DNA from: Gnetum montanum
Lineage: Eukaryota > Streptophyta > Gnetopsida > Gnetales > Gnetaceae
NCBI GenBank assembly: GCA_015680685.1
Contig: MNCI01008733.1
Coordinates: 201,045 to 265,044 of the forward strand
Length of the DNA: 64,000 nt
Reading direction: 5' to 3'
Below the pieces are notes generated by a model. That model ran no database searches, was not told where the DNA came from, and was given only the letters and a program-made list of their open reading frames with translations. Shown here in pieces: positions 1 to 11,010 of this stretch. Position 1 is the stretch's first letter; each line of letters starts with the position of its first letter. A program made the position numbers and the translations under genes.

Positions 1-33
1 GATTAAACTAATAAATTAATTATGATTAGACAT

Positions 34-851
34 TGATGAGTCATGAATCTGCCAGCCCATAGATCAGATATTTGATATTGTCTCCTCTGTGCTAGCTTAT
101 AAATACAACACTTGGATGCACATTTGGGGGAGGAAAAAAAGAATAGTTTTTAGTTCTGAGTTTCTCATAGTCTTTCTTAGAGTCCTATTATTCCACTACA
201 TAACCACAGTGTGATGTTTGTAATCATATGATACTTTATTCGAATGTGATGTACTTGGACACGTTACATGACTAAAAATAAGGATTGAGATTACTTCCAT
301 CAATGATGCATTCACTTAGATTCATTATTGCTTTAATTATTTATTTAATTATTTTCTATTCTTCTTATTTAACATTCCCATTTATTTCTATTTACTATTA
401 TTATCATTAAGCAAAATGTGTACACCTTAATCATGAGCATTTAAGTGTAGATACATGGCAATCTAGTAGTGTATCATTTGGCACACCTAGTCACATATGC
501 TTGGCAATCCTAGAAGTAGTCTCATGAAGTCCAAGGTGTATATTGATGATTAAGAGTGAACACCCCTTGCACATAGGTGAGTTAGGTTGTACTTTCCATT
601 ATTCAGTAGCTTAATTAATTCATCCCTTTATGATCATTAAGAGAAGCATAGGATTAAACATCATATGCCTCACATTGTACTAAACCATGTGTGAGAAAGC
701 TAAAACTAGTCCAAGTGGGAAGATAGTGAACTACGATCAAATCATAACAATCTAGATGCCATAGCTAGTCCCATCCATAGAGCTTGATTAGATTTTAGGT
801 GAATGCTTGTGAATCATATGATTGGGCATAGGGGTACCTCATTGCTCATCA
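34..851 (+). repeat. E1 left (5') LTR
   Basis: It starts TGATGAGTCATG and ends CTCATCA, matching 11011-11859 along its length. A TATAAATA box lies at 98-105, only 65 bp from the LTR start, so U3 is very short. The conserved tail around GGTTGGG-TAGGGGTACCTC-CTCATCA is shared with the E4 LTR. The palindrome seen in the right LTR is degraded here. Confidence 0.9.
98..105 (+). promoter_or_regulatory. TATA box of E1 left LTR
   Basis: The sequence is TATAAATA, and the same box is at 11109-11116 in the right LTR. It is in the expected U3 position for RNA polymerase II transcription of the element. Confidence 0.7.
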
Positions 852-852
852 T

Positions 853-870
853 TGGCACTATTGCTAGTGA
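853..870 (+). other. E1 primer-binding site (tRNA-Asp-like)
   Basis: TGGCACTATTGCTAGTGA begins one base after the LTR. It matches the Athila-type site TGGCGCCGTTGCCGGGGA at 12 of 18 positions. Five of the six mismatches are transitions, several at former CG dinucleotides, so the site looks decayed, not different. From 871 to about 1149 there is leader sequence with nothing recognisable. Confidence 0.6.
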
Positions 871-1149
871 TGGTGCTAGCCATCTAGATTAGTTACATCA
901 TACATGATCACTGTAAAGGTATTAATGATATATCATTTAGAAAATATTAAATCAAACACATCATAAACCAACAGTAATGTCTCTCTCATAAGGAAATGAT
1001 AATGCACTTTGTAGCGAAAGCATTCATTGGAGAAATTAGAAGATCTACGATGAAGAAAATTAGAGTGACCAATCTTATGCAAAGATTTCTTATGTCCATG
1101 ACCACCCTGATGACACTCAAACACTACACCTAAGATAGATAATCTTGGA

Positions 1150-3110
1150 GGAGATGATGTAAGCCCTAAACTAGGGGAGGACTCAAGACCTAAAACCTCC
1201 TCAAAACCAAAATTTAATAAATCAAAGGACCCTAGATAATACCATAAAAGCCATAGTGATCATTCTAGTGCCTCATCTTCCTCTTTCCTCTCGATGTCTA
1301 GTTCTAATGAAGATGAATCTAGGTATGAAGATAAAGTTTCACTAAAGTTTTGAAATAGAAATAGAAATCTAACTTGCAAGAAAACTCACAGTTATCAACA
1401 TGAACATAGACAAAATCATCATAATCAATCAAATAGAAATTTTTGTCACAACCTGTCTAATGATGATGAACCCTTTTTGGTTACTCAAAGACTAAGGTAG
1501 ATCATAGAGGCAGTTAAGATATCTCATAGGCATCACAAAGAGAGTTTCCAACCCATGCTTGATATGAATAATATTCCTAAATTTGCAAGAGGCTATGATT
1601 TAGATCCACAACATCATTAATAAGCCTTCCATGATGCCTATGCTTTCTACAACATTGAAAGTGGGTGGCAAAAGCTTAAGCTCTTTCTTAGGACACTAAG
1701 CTCTTTCTTAGGATACTAATTAATAAGAGATTAAGCTTAAGCTCTTTCTTAGGACACTAATTAAAACCAAATTCAAGCTGATGATGGTCTACAATGCTAA
1801 AAATTTTTAATAAGAAATACCAAACCTATGTGAGGGTGTTCAGTTGAATGAGACAAATCCAAGGATGGAATCAAGGACAAGATGAACCCTTGGAAATGGC
1901 CTTAGATAGATATTATTGCCTACTAAATAGATGCCCAGGCCATGGTTTCTCTAAGGAAAGGAAATTATTCCACATCATAGATGGACTTTATAATGAAATG
2001 AGGGATACCCTTGGGATGTAAGCTCCAAGTCAATTATACAAGGTACAAATCCAGAAAATCTAAGAACCAATTGAGCATGTGGCAAAATAAGAAGGAGAGA
2101 TATGTAAATGGGAGAACATTGAGAAATATCAATGAGACCCAACTCTTCAATAGAAGGAGGTCCATATCTATGGTATGGAGAGAGAAACTACTCTCGATAA
2201 GGTGATTCTACAACAAACCTTGCTGATATAGAAGTCTATATATGAACTTGAAGCAAAGTTTAATAGGATGTCAAAATGGATATATGAAAATGTTACAACT
2301 CTTGTTGAGACAGTTGAATAGAGGATCATGCAAAACAAGCCAAGCAATCAAAATAAACAAAGGATATAGAACAAAAAAAAAAACTAGGAACACTTTTTGG
2401 CTAACAAGAAAAATGGCTAATGAAAGTGAGGCTATAGACTTAACCATAGACAAAGATAATGGATGTGACATCTACATATATGACCATCCAAAGGACCATT
2501 GTTCAGTCTTGTTACATCTACATGAGTATTGGGTAGGTGCATTAAATCCAAAATTTTTACAAAAGCACATGCTCAAGAGATTTCCTCTTCCATACAATAA
2601 TCATAAATAGCCCTACAACTAACTGCACTATCCTAGGGGCACTTATTACTAGCCTCAACACTATCATCAAACATAGTGGCAACAACCATAGTTGTGGGGG
2701 ATGCCACCACCAAATTAGCCCTATCCTTCCTACCAACTAAAACCACATGGCTATTATGTTCAACACCCTATTTCTCCAACTAGTTCTACATCCTCTACTT
2801 CAAATTGCCACTACCACTCTCCTAAGTACCATCAACCCATGATCCTTGGAGGGATCACCACCTCATGCCTCTTACCATCCATCCTACCCTTGATATTCTC
2901 ATACTCCACCTCATCACATGTCACCACCAAGGACACAAGAAGGTTTCACACCACAATATCAACAAATGAATGTCACTTATGCTACAAATGTGCATAAACA
3001 TGCTGACACTAGTGGATCTCAATCATAATGTCAAAAATGTCCCTTCTGAAGAAAAGGTCATAAGTTGAAGTAAAAGACTCATGGATCTACCACATCATTT
3101 GAACTAGCAT
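1150..3110 (+). pseudogene. gag: E1 gag, decayed
   Basis: A broken plus-strand frame begins near 1151 (GDDVSPKLGEDSRPK...) with no convincing start ATG. It runs through a Ser-rich segment and a His/Asn-rich segment, then blocks shared with E4 gag: NDDEPFLVTQ, NNIPKF, and near 2460 NGCD-x5-DHPK-x2-C followed by LNPKF. The E4 equivalents are DEPLLATQ, NNIPRF, DGCDIC-x-YEHPKGC and LNPHL. The Pro/Tyr-rich end (about 2600-3100) ends in a possible degraded zinc knuckle near 3030 (CQKC...GHKL). It is interrupted by many stops. Three direct copies of an AGCTCTTTCTTAGGA-like unit at 1678-1760 are a local duplication. Confidence 0.65.
1678..1760 (+). repeat. Three direct repeats inside E1 gag
   Basis: The unit AGCTCTTTCTTAGGA(C/T)ACTAA occurs at about 1679, 1699 and 1740. 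The third copy also repeats the preceding TTAAGCTTA context. It looks like a small local duplication and breaks the gag frame. Confidence 0.7.
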
Positions 3111-3491
3111 AATACCAATCTAGTGCAATGCCTCCCTTTCCACCACCATCATCCTCTAATCCTACACATGGGCCACCATCCATAATTACTCCAATTCCAA
3201 ACACCTGTAATGAATCTACAAGAATGGGGAGATCAAAAAATCTATGCATACCATATCATGATCAAGGGTGCACTTGTGGGCCAAACATCTATCTGTTGGC
3301 GACCATTTGGGACGCGACCACCAACGAGTGTCCTCGAACAAGATTTAGGTACCTGCTGGTCTCTGGCAACACCAAGGCCTAGATACCTCCAAATAAACTC
3401 AGTAGTTAATGTGAGTATGTGTGTGTGCTGTTGCAGCGTGTGGTTGTGTAAAATGTAACAATTGCGTTGTGTGTGAACTACAAATGACTTA

Positions 3492-3576
3492 NNNNNNNNN
3501 NNNNNNNNNNNNNNNNNNNNNNNNNNNNNNNNNNNNNNNNNNNNNNNNNNNNNNNNNNNNNNNNNNNNNNNNNNNN
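3492..3576. other. Assembly gap (85 N)
   Basis: A run of undetermined bases inside the insertion in E1. The peptide frame crossing it has no meaning. Confidence 0.99.
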
Positions 3577-4280
3577 TATGCTTCCAAAAATTGCTGCATA
3601 AACTACCACGTACGAGACTCCATTTTGACTAGATAATAGATGTCAACGATTGCATTCAAATAGAACCTTTAAAAGACTTGACAATTTCTGATTGAAATAC
3701 CACGAGAATTCACTTTAAAGATAAAAAGAAGCTATTATGGTCCCCATAAAAATAGCAAAGATTCTCTGAACCCTCTCAACTACTGAATTGTTCAACGGCG
3801 TGACTACAAAACGAGGCTCTCTTACAACAATCCCAATAGCAGTTCCCACACGTTGCACAATAATGAAATTTACTACTAAAATGCTCTTAAGGCTTTTAAA
3901 CACAAGCGCTTCTATGGAAAAATTTTAATAGAAATTTCTATCGGGCAACAAGAACAATAAGAGAAATCTAAAAATCCCAAAATTCCTTGCCAAGGATGAT
4001 ACTATCTAAACCACTAGCTAAAAAATTTAAAAAAAAAAACAAAAAATGAAATGCATAACTCACAGGACCATGACAAAGAGGCTGAAATCTTTATTCTAGC
4101 AAGCCATCTTGCAAGCAATCGACACAACTTCTTCGTTACAAAATGCTCTTCTCCCCAAGACTCAAATTGTCTCCAAGTGAGAGCCCAAGTGCTAACTAGT
4201 AGCCTTCCAAAGTGTGATGTATGAGACCTCCCAAAAGTCCCAATGTGATCCCCCTTTTTTTTTCTCCTTGACCCTTGAAG

Positions 4281-4290
4281 CCTTTTTATA
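4281..4290 (-). promoter_or_regulatory. Minus-strand TATA box in LTR-like segment
   Basis: The reverse complement reads TATAAAAAGG. Downstream on the minus strand (toward 4080) the sequence resembles the transcribed R/U5 part of an LTR, with an AATAAAG signal near 4095. No partner LTR was found, so this may be a solo or truncated LTR. Confidence 0.4.
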
Positions 4291-4452
4291 GGGTTCCAAG
4301 GTAGGTAGGGAAGTTACATATTTAAAAATATCTCACCTAACTTCTCTCCCAAGTAACTTGGCCAACCAATTAGGAGATTACTTGCCCAACAAGTTAGGTA
4401 AGTTATTTGTCCATTTAATTAGGGGAGGGGGGGTTATATGGTTAGGAGGTTA

Positions 4453-4601
4453 CTCATAAAGTTAGGAGGAATTAATATTTGTACATATTATGAATATTGC
4501 CTTTGTAAGTAATTTGTTTAAATAAATCTAAAATCNCTCATAAAGTTAGGAGGAATTAATATTTGTACATATTATGAATATTGCCTTTGTAAGTAATTTG
4601 T
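4453..4601. repeat. 84-bp direct duplication around a single N
   Basis: The segment starting CTCATAAAGTTAGGAGG at 4453 is repeated almost exactly at 4537, directly after a lone N at 4536. The two copies are nearly identical although nearby repeats are strongly diverged. A gap-filling artefact is therefore as likely as a recent tandem duplication. Confidence 0.75.
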
Positions 4602-4739
4602 CTAAAATCCCTAATCTAATTTAATTTAATTTAAATTTTAAATTTTAAATTCTAAGTGTCACTAAGCTCTAATATTTTATCATAAAAATATAATATAATC
4701 TCCACCTTATTGGTGGTAGCGGTATTTGATTTCATTTTG

Positions 4740-5570
4740 CATCCCCGATAATTGTAATTAAAATTCGGAATGACCCGAAATATGAGCCCGAAGGCAAAGC
4801 CACCGATCCTGCAACTAATTCAAAATATCTTCTCTGGCCCAAAATCGTTACCAGCAACTGCCGTCACAGGAGAAGATTCAGCCGCCGTGTCAGGAAACAC
4901 CGTCGTGTGTTCCGTACGGATCTGTAATTGTTGTAACCTCTGCTTCTTGAAAATTCCCTGCAAGTTTTGATGATCCTCCAGTCACGACGTCCTGCACTTA
5001 GATTGGCGTGCAAACAAGCAACAACTTCAATGGCAAAGGCTAGATCGGTTCTAGCAGCGGCGCCCACGGCAGATGCAATGATGGTGGTAGTAACAATGGT
5101 GGTCACAGGATGGTTTTCAGCGCTGGTGCTCCTCGTCAAGTGTTTCAAGGTGCCAATCCAGGTTTTCTGGGTTTCCGTCTGTTGCAGATTCTTCAGGGTT
5201 TGATCACGGCTTTCCAGGTCTCAGACGTGACATGCGTGACAGTGCTCACAGTGGCTGTGGTCCTCGTGATGCCCATAGTGTTGGTCGTAGCATCCCTGGC
5301 TTCTCTTTCGGTTGCGATGGTGGCCGATCTTTCTTCGGTCGTATGCAGCCCACACCGTCTTTTAGTCGCCTCTGCCTGTTCCGCTGCAACTTGCACCTCT
5401 CACGGCCAAATCAACGTGGCGGCAGAGGCAGTAATCGCGGGCGCAACAGAGGCCCGACCCTGTCTTCCTCCACCGCCGCATTTCGTTTCTGCTTTTGTCA
5501 TTGCTGCTGCTGCGTTAGGGAACCATCCTTTGATAATTTTACATGTTCAGTTGTTAGGTCCTCCACTTAG
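4740..5570 (+). pseudogene. GC-rich coding-like island with Gly/Arg-rich tail, unrecognised
   Basis: This stretch has clearly higher GC and CpG than anything around it. One frame starts MSPKAKPPILQ at 4782. After apparent frameshifts, a Gly/Ser/Asn-rich section (HGRCNDGGSNNGGHRM, about 5060-5115) is followed by a frame rich in Gly, Arg and Phe, ending NQRGGRGSNRGRNRGP near 5459. RGG-type tails occur in RNA-binding proteins and in gag nucleocapsids of some Ty1/copia elements. I cannot assign it to either. The retained CpG suggests a more recent arrival than the host element. Confidence 0.4.
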
Positions 5571-5650
5571 CCGATTTTCAATAATGCATTACTCACGGTG
5601 TTATCTATATTAATAGGGAGTATGCTCTTTCGTAGTAAATAATCCCCTCC

Positions 5651-8340
5651 TTAGTTTTTATTCTGATATTCACTCAAGAACATAACTTGACATTTTAGTT
5701 CTACTTTCCAAGAAGGCTTCAGCATCAGGATTATTTATCATTGGCTTGCTTCCCATCAACTCACAATACTAAACTACAAATTTACAACCAGGGATTGTGC
5801 TAATTTTGAACAAAATATTCCAACTATTCCATGTAATGGCCAAATGTACCAACACTATCATGTTAACATGTCTCATACCCTGACCCACAATACATTTAAC
5901 AATCAACTGTGTGACTAATGATTTGTCTACCCAACCACTACAACATCAACAGACATGTAGTGGCTAGCGAATAAATAGTTACCAATGTTTTACACATGCA
6001 TGGATTCTATCTATCCACTTATTAATCCTTGTCACAAACAAATCATTAGTTGTGGGGGGTCAACCTTCATTCTAATCTTTAGGATTTGTAAGTGTTTTCC
6101 ATCTTTTTGTTTTATAATTTTTTTTTCATTTTCTCATTTCTTAATATAAATTTTCTTTTTCTTTTCAAATTTTTCTATTTTTTTTTTCATTTTCTTTGTT
6201 AGTAATCTCACTTGTAAATAAAATGATCATGCTGCCCATTGAGGTGAGGTTTTCTCTATGTTGTCAAGTCATAAGGGACTAATTATTTGGATAGTAAGAC
6301 CACGTTATCCATCCACTCATTCCATTAATATGAGGTTCTTACCCTGGTCATAAGGATATTCTTTTTCATCATCCAACCTAAAAATAAATTCATAATCATT
6401 GTGCCTGTGTAGAAGAGTGCAAAATCAAGGGGGAATGTAATGAGTGTGACATCAAGCGGATTTGTGAATTCTCTTTGATCACTTGTGTATGTTCTATCAT
6501 GTTGCTAAGTTTGTAATTATATCCTTGTAGATCTAACAAAAAATGGGAGTAAGAGTAGCAAAAAAAAAAAGGAACTGAATAAATTTTTTGAATCCCACTA
6601 GAAAGATATGTACCCATGCTTAAAGGTTGGGGGCTTCTCAGACCTTCCATTAAAAAGAACAACACATATGTGCCATCAAAAAGTTCCTTGCTTGGATAAA
6701 ATGTCAAGTGATATTACTCCTTGCAACTATGATAGTCTTATGGTTGTCCTCCAACATGATGAAATGATGTGATGTCACTGCAATAAAGTTTAGACTTGGT
6801 TTGAATCTTGAAGAGAAGGACTCATGATTATTTAACCATTAATAACACACAAGGATTCATTGTGTCCATGGTAAAGCACCTCATGTTCAAATTTATGCAA
6901 TCCTTTCTACAATCCATCTCATCTCACTGTCTGTTTAATCGTAACTTGTGGTTTTGTGTAACATAGAGTTATTATCTCAAATTGGTGGTTTTAATATGTG
7001 TGTTTTGTTACATAAGTATGTACCACAGTTGATCCGTTTAGTACCTATGGACATTTTTAGGTGTGGTTACACAAGGGCATCATAGGCTAGAGCCTACTTT
7101 GAGGAGGATCCACTTGTGTAATCTTTATGACTTGTACTTGTTTGACACAACCACATCATTCTTAACCTTCCAAGCACATAATTGTTATATTTTGTAGTTT
7201 CCCTTCTTAAGTAACTTGATCCATCCACCACTTTTATTTCAAAGACCTTTTACTTACTTCTTCTAAAGCTTTTATTGTTGACTCCACCTTCTCACATTTT
7301 CGATGCCTCAAATTGATTTTCCACTTACCCTAGAATTATGGATCTAACTTCAAATCTTCCAACCAATCATAGAGCTTCATTTCTCATGCTTAGTTTTCCC
7401 ATTTAATGCATATTCCCAGACCCTGATATCGAGTACCTGATATTGGGTGGGACGTGATGTCAAATACCCAATATCTGGTCACACAAAACTTATACATATG
7501 ATCCCCACAATGCTCAAACTTCATTCTCATCATTTGTAGCTAGGGGAGTTCAAATTTTCTCTCATGACTCAGAACTCTACACATCCACTTTCAACTTGTG
7601 ATATTTGGCTCTATACCACTTTGATTTTCATGCCATTTGAACCTAGAGTGTTCAAGTTAGTTATGGGGTGGGGAGGGGGTGGTTTGCTTGTGTGTAAAAC
7701 GTTTTCCAATTTTTGATAATTTGCTAATGCCCAAAAGGTATTATAAGAATAATAATGCTAAAAGCCATAAGTGTTATACTAAAAAATCAATCGTGATAAT
7801 TTCAGAAACCTTAATTTTTCTACCCAGGGGACCATAGCCATTATAATAAGTCATACATAAGGAAAAAGGGATTGATTTGAAGGATCGTAAATGAAGATAA
7901 ACACTCTTTAGGGATTTTTCTTGGAAAATTTTCTAACTCTACAATCATATCAACTAAGCACTTAATGAATTAAGGTCAAAAGTATGGTATACATCTATTA
8001 ATCCTAACCATCAATACCTTAGTAACACCTGATCTTTGCTTAATTGAAAATGGTCCTAAAACAAGGTTCACAAGGAGAACCTTTGCAAAGAGTAGCCAAG
8101 CACCCACAAGGTGGTTAAGGCTAATATGGTGAACATGTGGAACACAAGGAGTAGGAAGCCCAATCATTTAGCATTCATCAAGAGGCTCTTTTCATAGGAA
8201 AATTGGTCCAATGAGAGGCTACAAAACCACTAGTTTCCATGCAAGGACAACATCTCACATTACCCACTAAATGTCTTGAGGCCATTGAAGAAAATCCCAT
8301 GTTGATCATAGTCATCATGGAGATGAATTTTGGCCCATTT
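5651..8340. other. E1 internal region without recognisable coding
   Basis: No frame here shows RT, RNase H, integrase or protease motifs on either strand, though E4 carries pol at the equivalent place. It contains T-rich runs near 6110-6200 and a perfect 10-bp inverted repeat at 7439-7475. The boundary between the inserted DNA and E1 itself lies somewhere in 5600-5750. Confidence 0.5.
7439..7475. repeat. Inverted repeat GATATTGGGT / ACCCAATATC
   Basis: Two perfect 10-bp arms (7439-7448 and 7466-7475) are separated by 17 bp. The arm is nearly the same as the half-site of the palindrome in the E1 right LTR. Confidence 0.7.
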
Positions 8341-10830
8341 ATGAAGCTTTCCCTAGAAGTGATTCAGATGCAACTTTAGGTGTCACCCTTGTGGCCTATT
8401 CTCTTAAACAATGGTGAATGGTACCTTGGTCAGACCCACCAATTTTGGCACAACAAAGATAAAGGCACCACTATAAACATCTATGGAGTTAATGTCTCTT
8501 TATCAATCAAGGAAATTGCAACAACTCTTAATTTGCCAAATGAAGGAACTAAAGTAGCCCATTTGTCCACCAAGTCTAATCTCGATACTAGGAAGTTGTG
8601 GCTAAGATGGGCATACAGCAAAGAAGACAAAACATATAATGAACTAACTCTAAAGGAGATGGAATATTTTAATATTGGTACATGCCATCTCTTCCCAACA
8701 AAAGGGCTTAATAGAATCTCAAAATTTGCAGCTAAGGGAAGTGCCATTTTAATGGGCAAATATGTGGTCAATCTTCCCTAATTCTACTTCATCAAAATTT
8801 AGAGGTAGTTTGAAAAGAAAAAGGTAGGAAAACCAACACTCCCATTCCTTTACCTAATCAAGAAGTTATGCAAATGTGCTAGAATCCTAGGGTATAAAAA
8901 TGATATCCCAAAGAAGGCTCAAAATGCCTCTTTCACCAAGCTCCTCAAACCTGCAACACCAAGAAAAAATCTTAGTGAAGAGTAAGAACTAGAGAAGGAA
9001 GCAAAGCCAAAAGCAAAAGTACAACATGAGCTTGAACAATGCCTAGAAACACAAGCTTCACCATCACTGCCATAAGATTATAGGTCCTTAATGAGCCATT
9101 TACCAAAAATCACTAACGTTTTTAGTTGGGGAAGCATAGATGAGTCTAATCTCTTGAAAGTAATCAATGATGCCATAAAACCCATCATTTTAATTGATCC
9201 AACAAGGGAAGAGACCTCATTGCAATTAGGAGGAGGATGCTAGTGGTCCAAGAAAATCTCTAGAAATGTCACATCCTTCCAAGTGATGCTTGAAACTAAA
9301 GAAGGTGCCATAGTTGTGGTAATGTAGCATTAGAATGTAGTAGGTGCAGCAGAATTGATTACAAATCAAATAAAAGAATTGTTTAATGTTCCTTTTGTGC
9401 CCCAATAGATCTTACCAAGACCAAAGATGCATAGAGGCTAGCTAAGACTTCAATGACTCCTGTAATGCATGAGGATGTACTTGATCATTTGTTGCAGATA
9501 GGGCAAGTGATGATCACCCTATTTGACATTTCTAGTCATGTTACTATGGAATAGTTAAACCTCATAGCTACCAAAGGAAAGCTAGTCATGACTGAAGTTA
9601 GGTCAAGGCACATAGAAGTGAAAGTGAAAAGGTTAAAACAAGTGCTAGCGACCATGAGAATTGAACAATGAAACCCTAACTAGTTTGTTGCACCTAACAA
9701 GCTACAAAACAAGACCTTGCCTAGTTTGTTGCACTAAATAAGATAGAATAATTTAGGAGGGAGCTATTAGCTAAGCTAATTGAGAAGAGCACAATTGCAA
9801 AACAACAAAAGGAGAAGGTAGTATAGAATGCCTCAATTGTTGTTGCACAATCTTATGCATATAAAAGGCAATGATCACCATGTAAGAGGAAAAAAAGTAG
9901 CTCATCTTTAAAAATTCAAGGTCAACCACAATTGAAAAGCAAAAGAATATTCTTTAGGAGAGTGTCCACCAGTTAAGGGAAGAACTAGTGAGGGTCAACC
10001 AAGATATCAATAAATTAGCTAGAGAAAATAAAACCCTCTCAATGGAGGAGGTCTACGTTGTTCAACAAAAGTCTACAATAGAAATCAGCATGTCGTAGAA
10101 TGAGTCCAAGAAGCATGAAAAACTGAGGGAACACTTCTACAACCAAGTAGGCATGTATAAGAAAATAAATAAGGAAATACATATGTGTAAAGCTTGCATT
10201 GGATTCCTATCAGCACAAAATCCTAAGTGGTAGCAAATTTTGGATAGCTATGCACTGGTCCAATAGTTGGAAGTAAAGAATAAACACTTGCAAACCAAAT
10301 ATTTGAAAGAATACATGACATCAGCTAACCTCAAATATGCCAAACCTACCATGTTAATAGTAGATCAACCTCAAAATGAGCTAGAGAAATAGTTAGCAAC
10401 CACTTATGCATTATGTGAGAAAGAGTTTGTAGATAGAAAAGATGCTTTGCAAAAACTCCATGTGACAAACTCAGAATTGAAGGTGATTAAAGGTAGCTAC
10501 CACAAATAAAGGGATGTTGCCTAAGACATAGCTAGGAGATTGATAGGTTATTATGAATGAAGAGAAAAAGCTAGGACCTTTGATGAAGAACAATGGTGGT
10601 TTATAACTTGATACATAAAGGCCAATCAAATGTTTCCACAACTACCATGCCCTTGGGATGTACCAACACTAGCACACATCAGTTTAGTAGCCTAGATGGT
10701 ACATGACCCATCAATGGAAGAGGAGAATTTTTAGGCATTACTTGATCACTATAAATTTCATGAGCCTAGTGACAAAGGGAAGAAACCAATGGAGGAGCCA
10801 TTGCCTCTGGGCACTACATGAGCTTCTCAA
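8341..10830 (+). pseudogene. E1 late ORF (ORF2): accessory protein with coiled-coil middle
   Basis: This lies where Athila elements carry an env-like ORF, but no membrane segment is seen. The first 133 codons from 8380 are open and contain INIYGVNVSLSIKEIA and TTLNLPNEGTK, like the conserved block (VNG...I...L-LP-EG) of unassigned plant retrotransposon ORFs. A long Lys/Glu/Gln-rich section (about 8980-10540) has coiled-coil character, with many stops. The C-terminal block near 10630 (FPQLPCPWDVPTLAHI) and the EPLPLG end recur in E4 (FPTLPFPWYVPVLAHI, EPLPLG). Function unknown; a packaging or host-interaction role would be speculation. Confidence 0.55.
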
Positions 10831-10998
10831 ATTTTATTTTGTAATATTGTGTCCCATTTTTGTACTACACCACTATGGCATGTAAGAGTCAATTGTTTTT
10901 ATTTATTGTTTAAGTCAATCAATAATTCCATACCTTCCCCATATCTTGTAAAGAATTTATTCCTCATTTTTTTTAACTCTGGGATGAGTTTTCATTCA

Positions 10999-11010
10999 AT
11001 CATGGGGGTA
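10999..11010 (+). other. E1 polypurine tract
   Basis: ATCATGGGGGTA ends exactly at the right LTR start, the position where plus-strand DNA synthesis is primed. E4 has the related TTGTGGGGATA in the same place. The 3' leader from about 10831 shows nothing else. Confidence 0.6.

Larger units (their letters stand above)
3291..5650. mobile_element. Unresolved insertion inside E1, containing an LTR-like piece and a GC-rich island
   Basis: Composition changes sharply from the surrounding AT-rich E1 sequence. The left junction is near 3289-3295 (TGTTGGCGACC) and the right one near 5600-5700; no clean LTR pair or target-site duplication was found. The part 3720-4740 read on the minus strand has a TATAAAAAGG box followed by U5-like sequence, so it may be part of a minus-strand LTR. 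The part 4740-5570 is a GC-rich coding-like island listed separately. Two assembly gaps fall inside it. Confidence 0.4.

Noticed and set aside
3421-3636. Open frame across the first N run
   Set aside because: It exists only because undetermined bases are read as non-stop codons.
5110-5613. 167-residue open frame rich in Val, Ala and Ser
   Set aside because: It overlaps the island's Gly/Arg-rich frame in another register. Its composition looks like a shadow of GC-rich sequence, not a membrane protein.
8481-8771. Minus-strand 96-residue frame
   Set aside because: It is the shadow of the E1 late ORF, whose plus-strand frame carries the VNG and LNLPNEG block.
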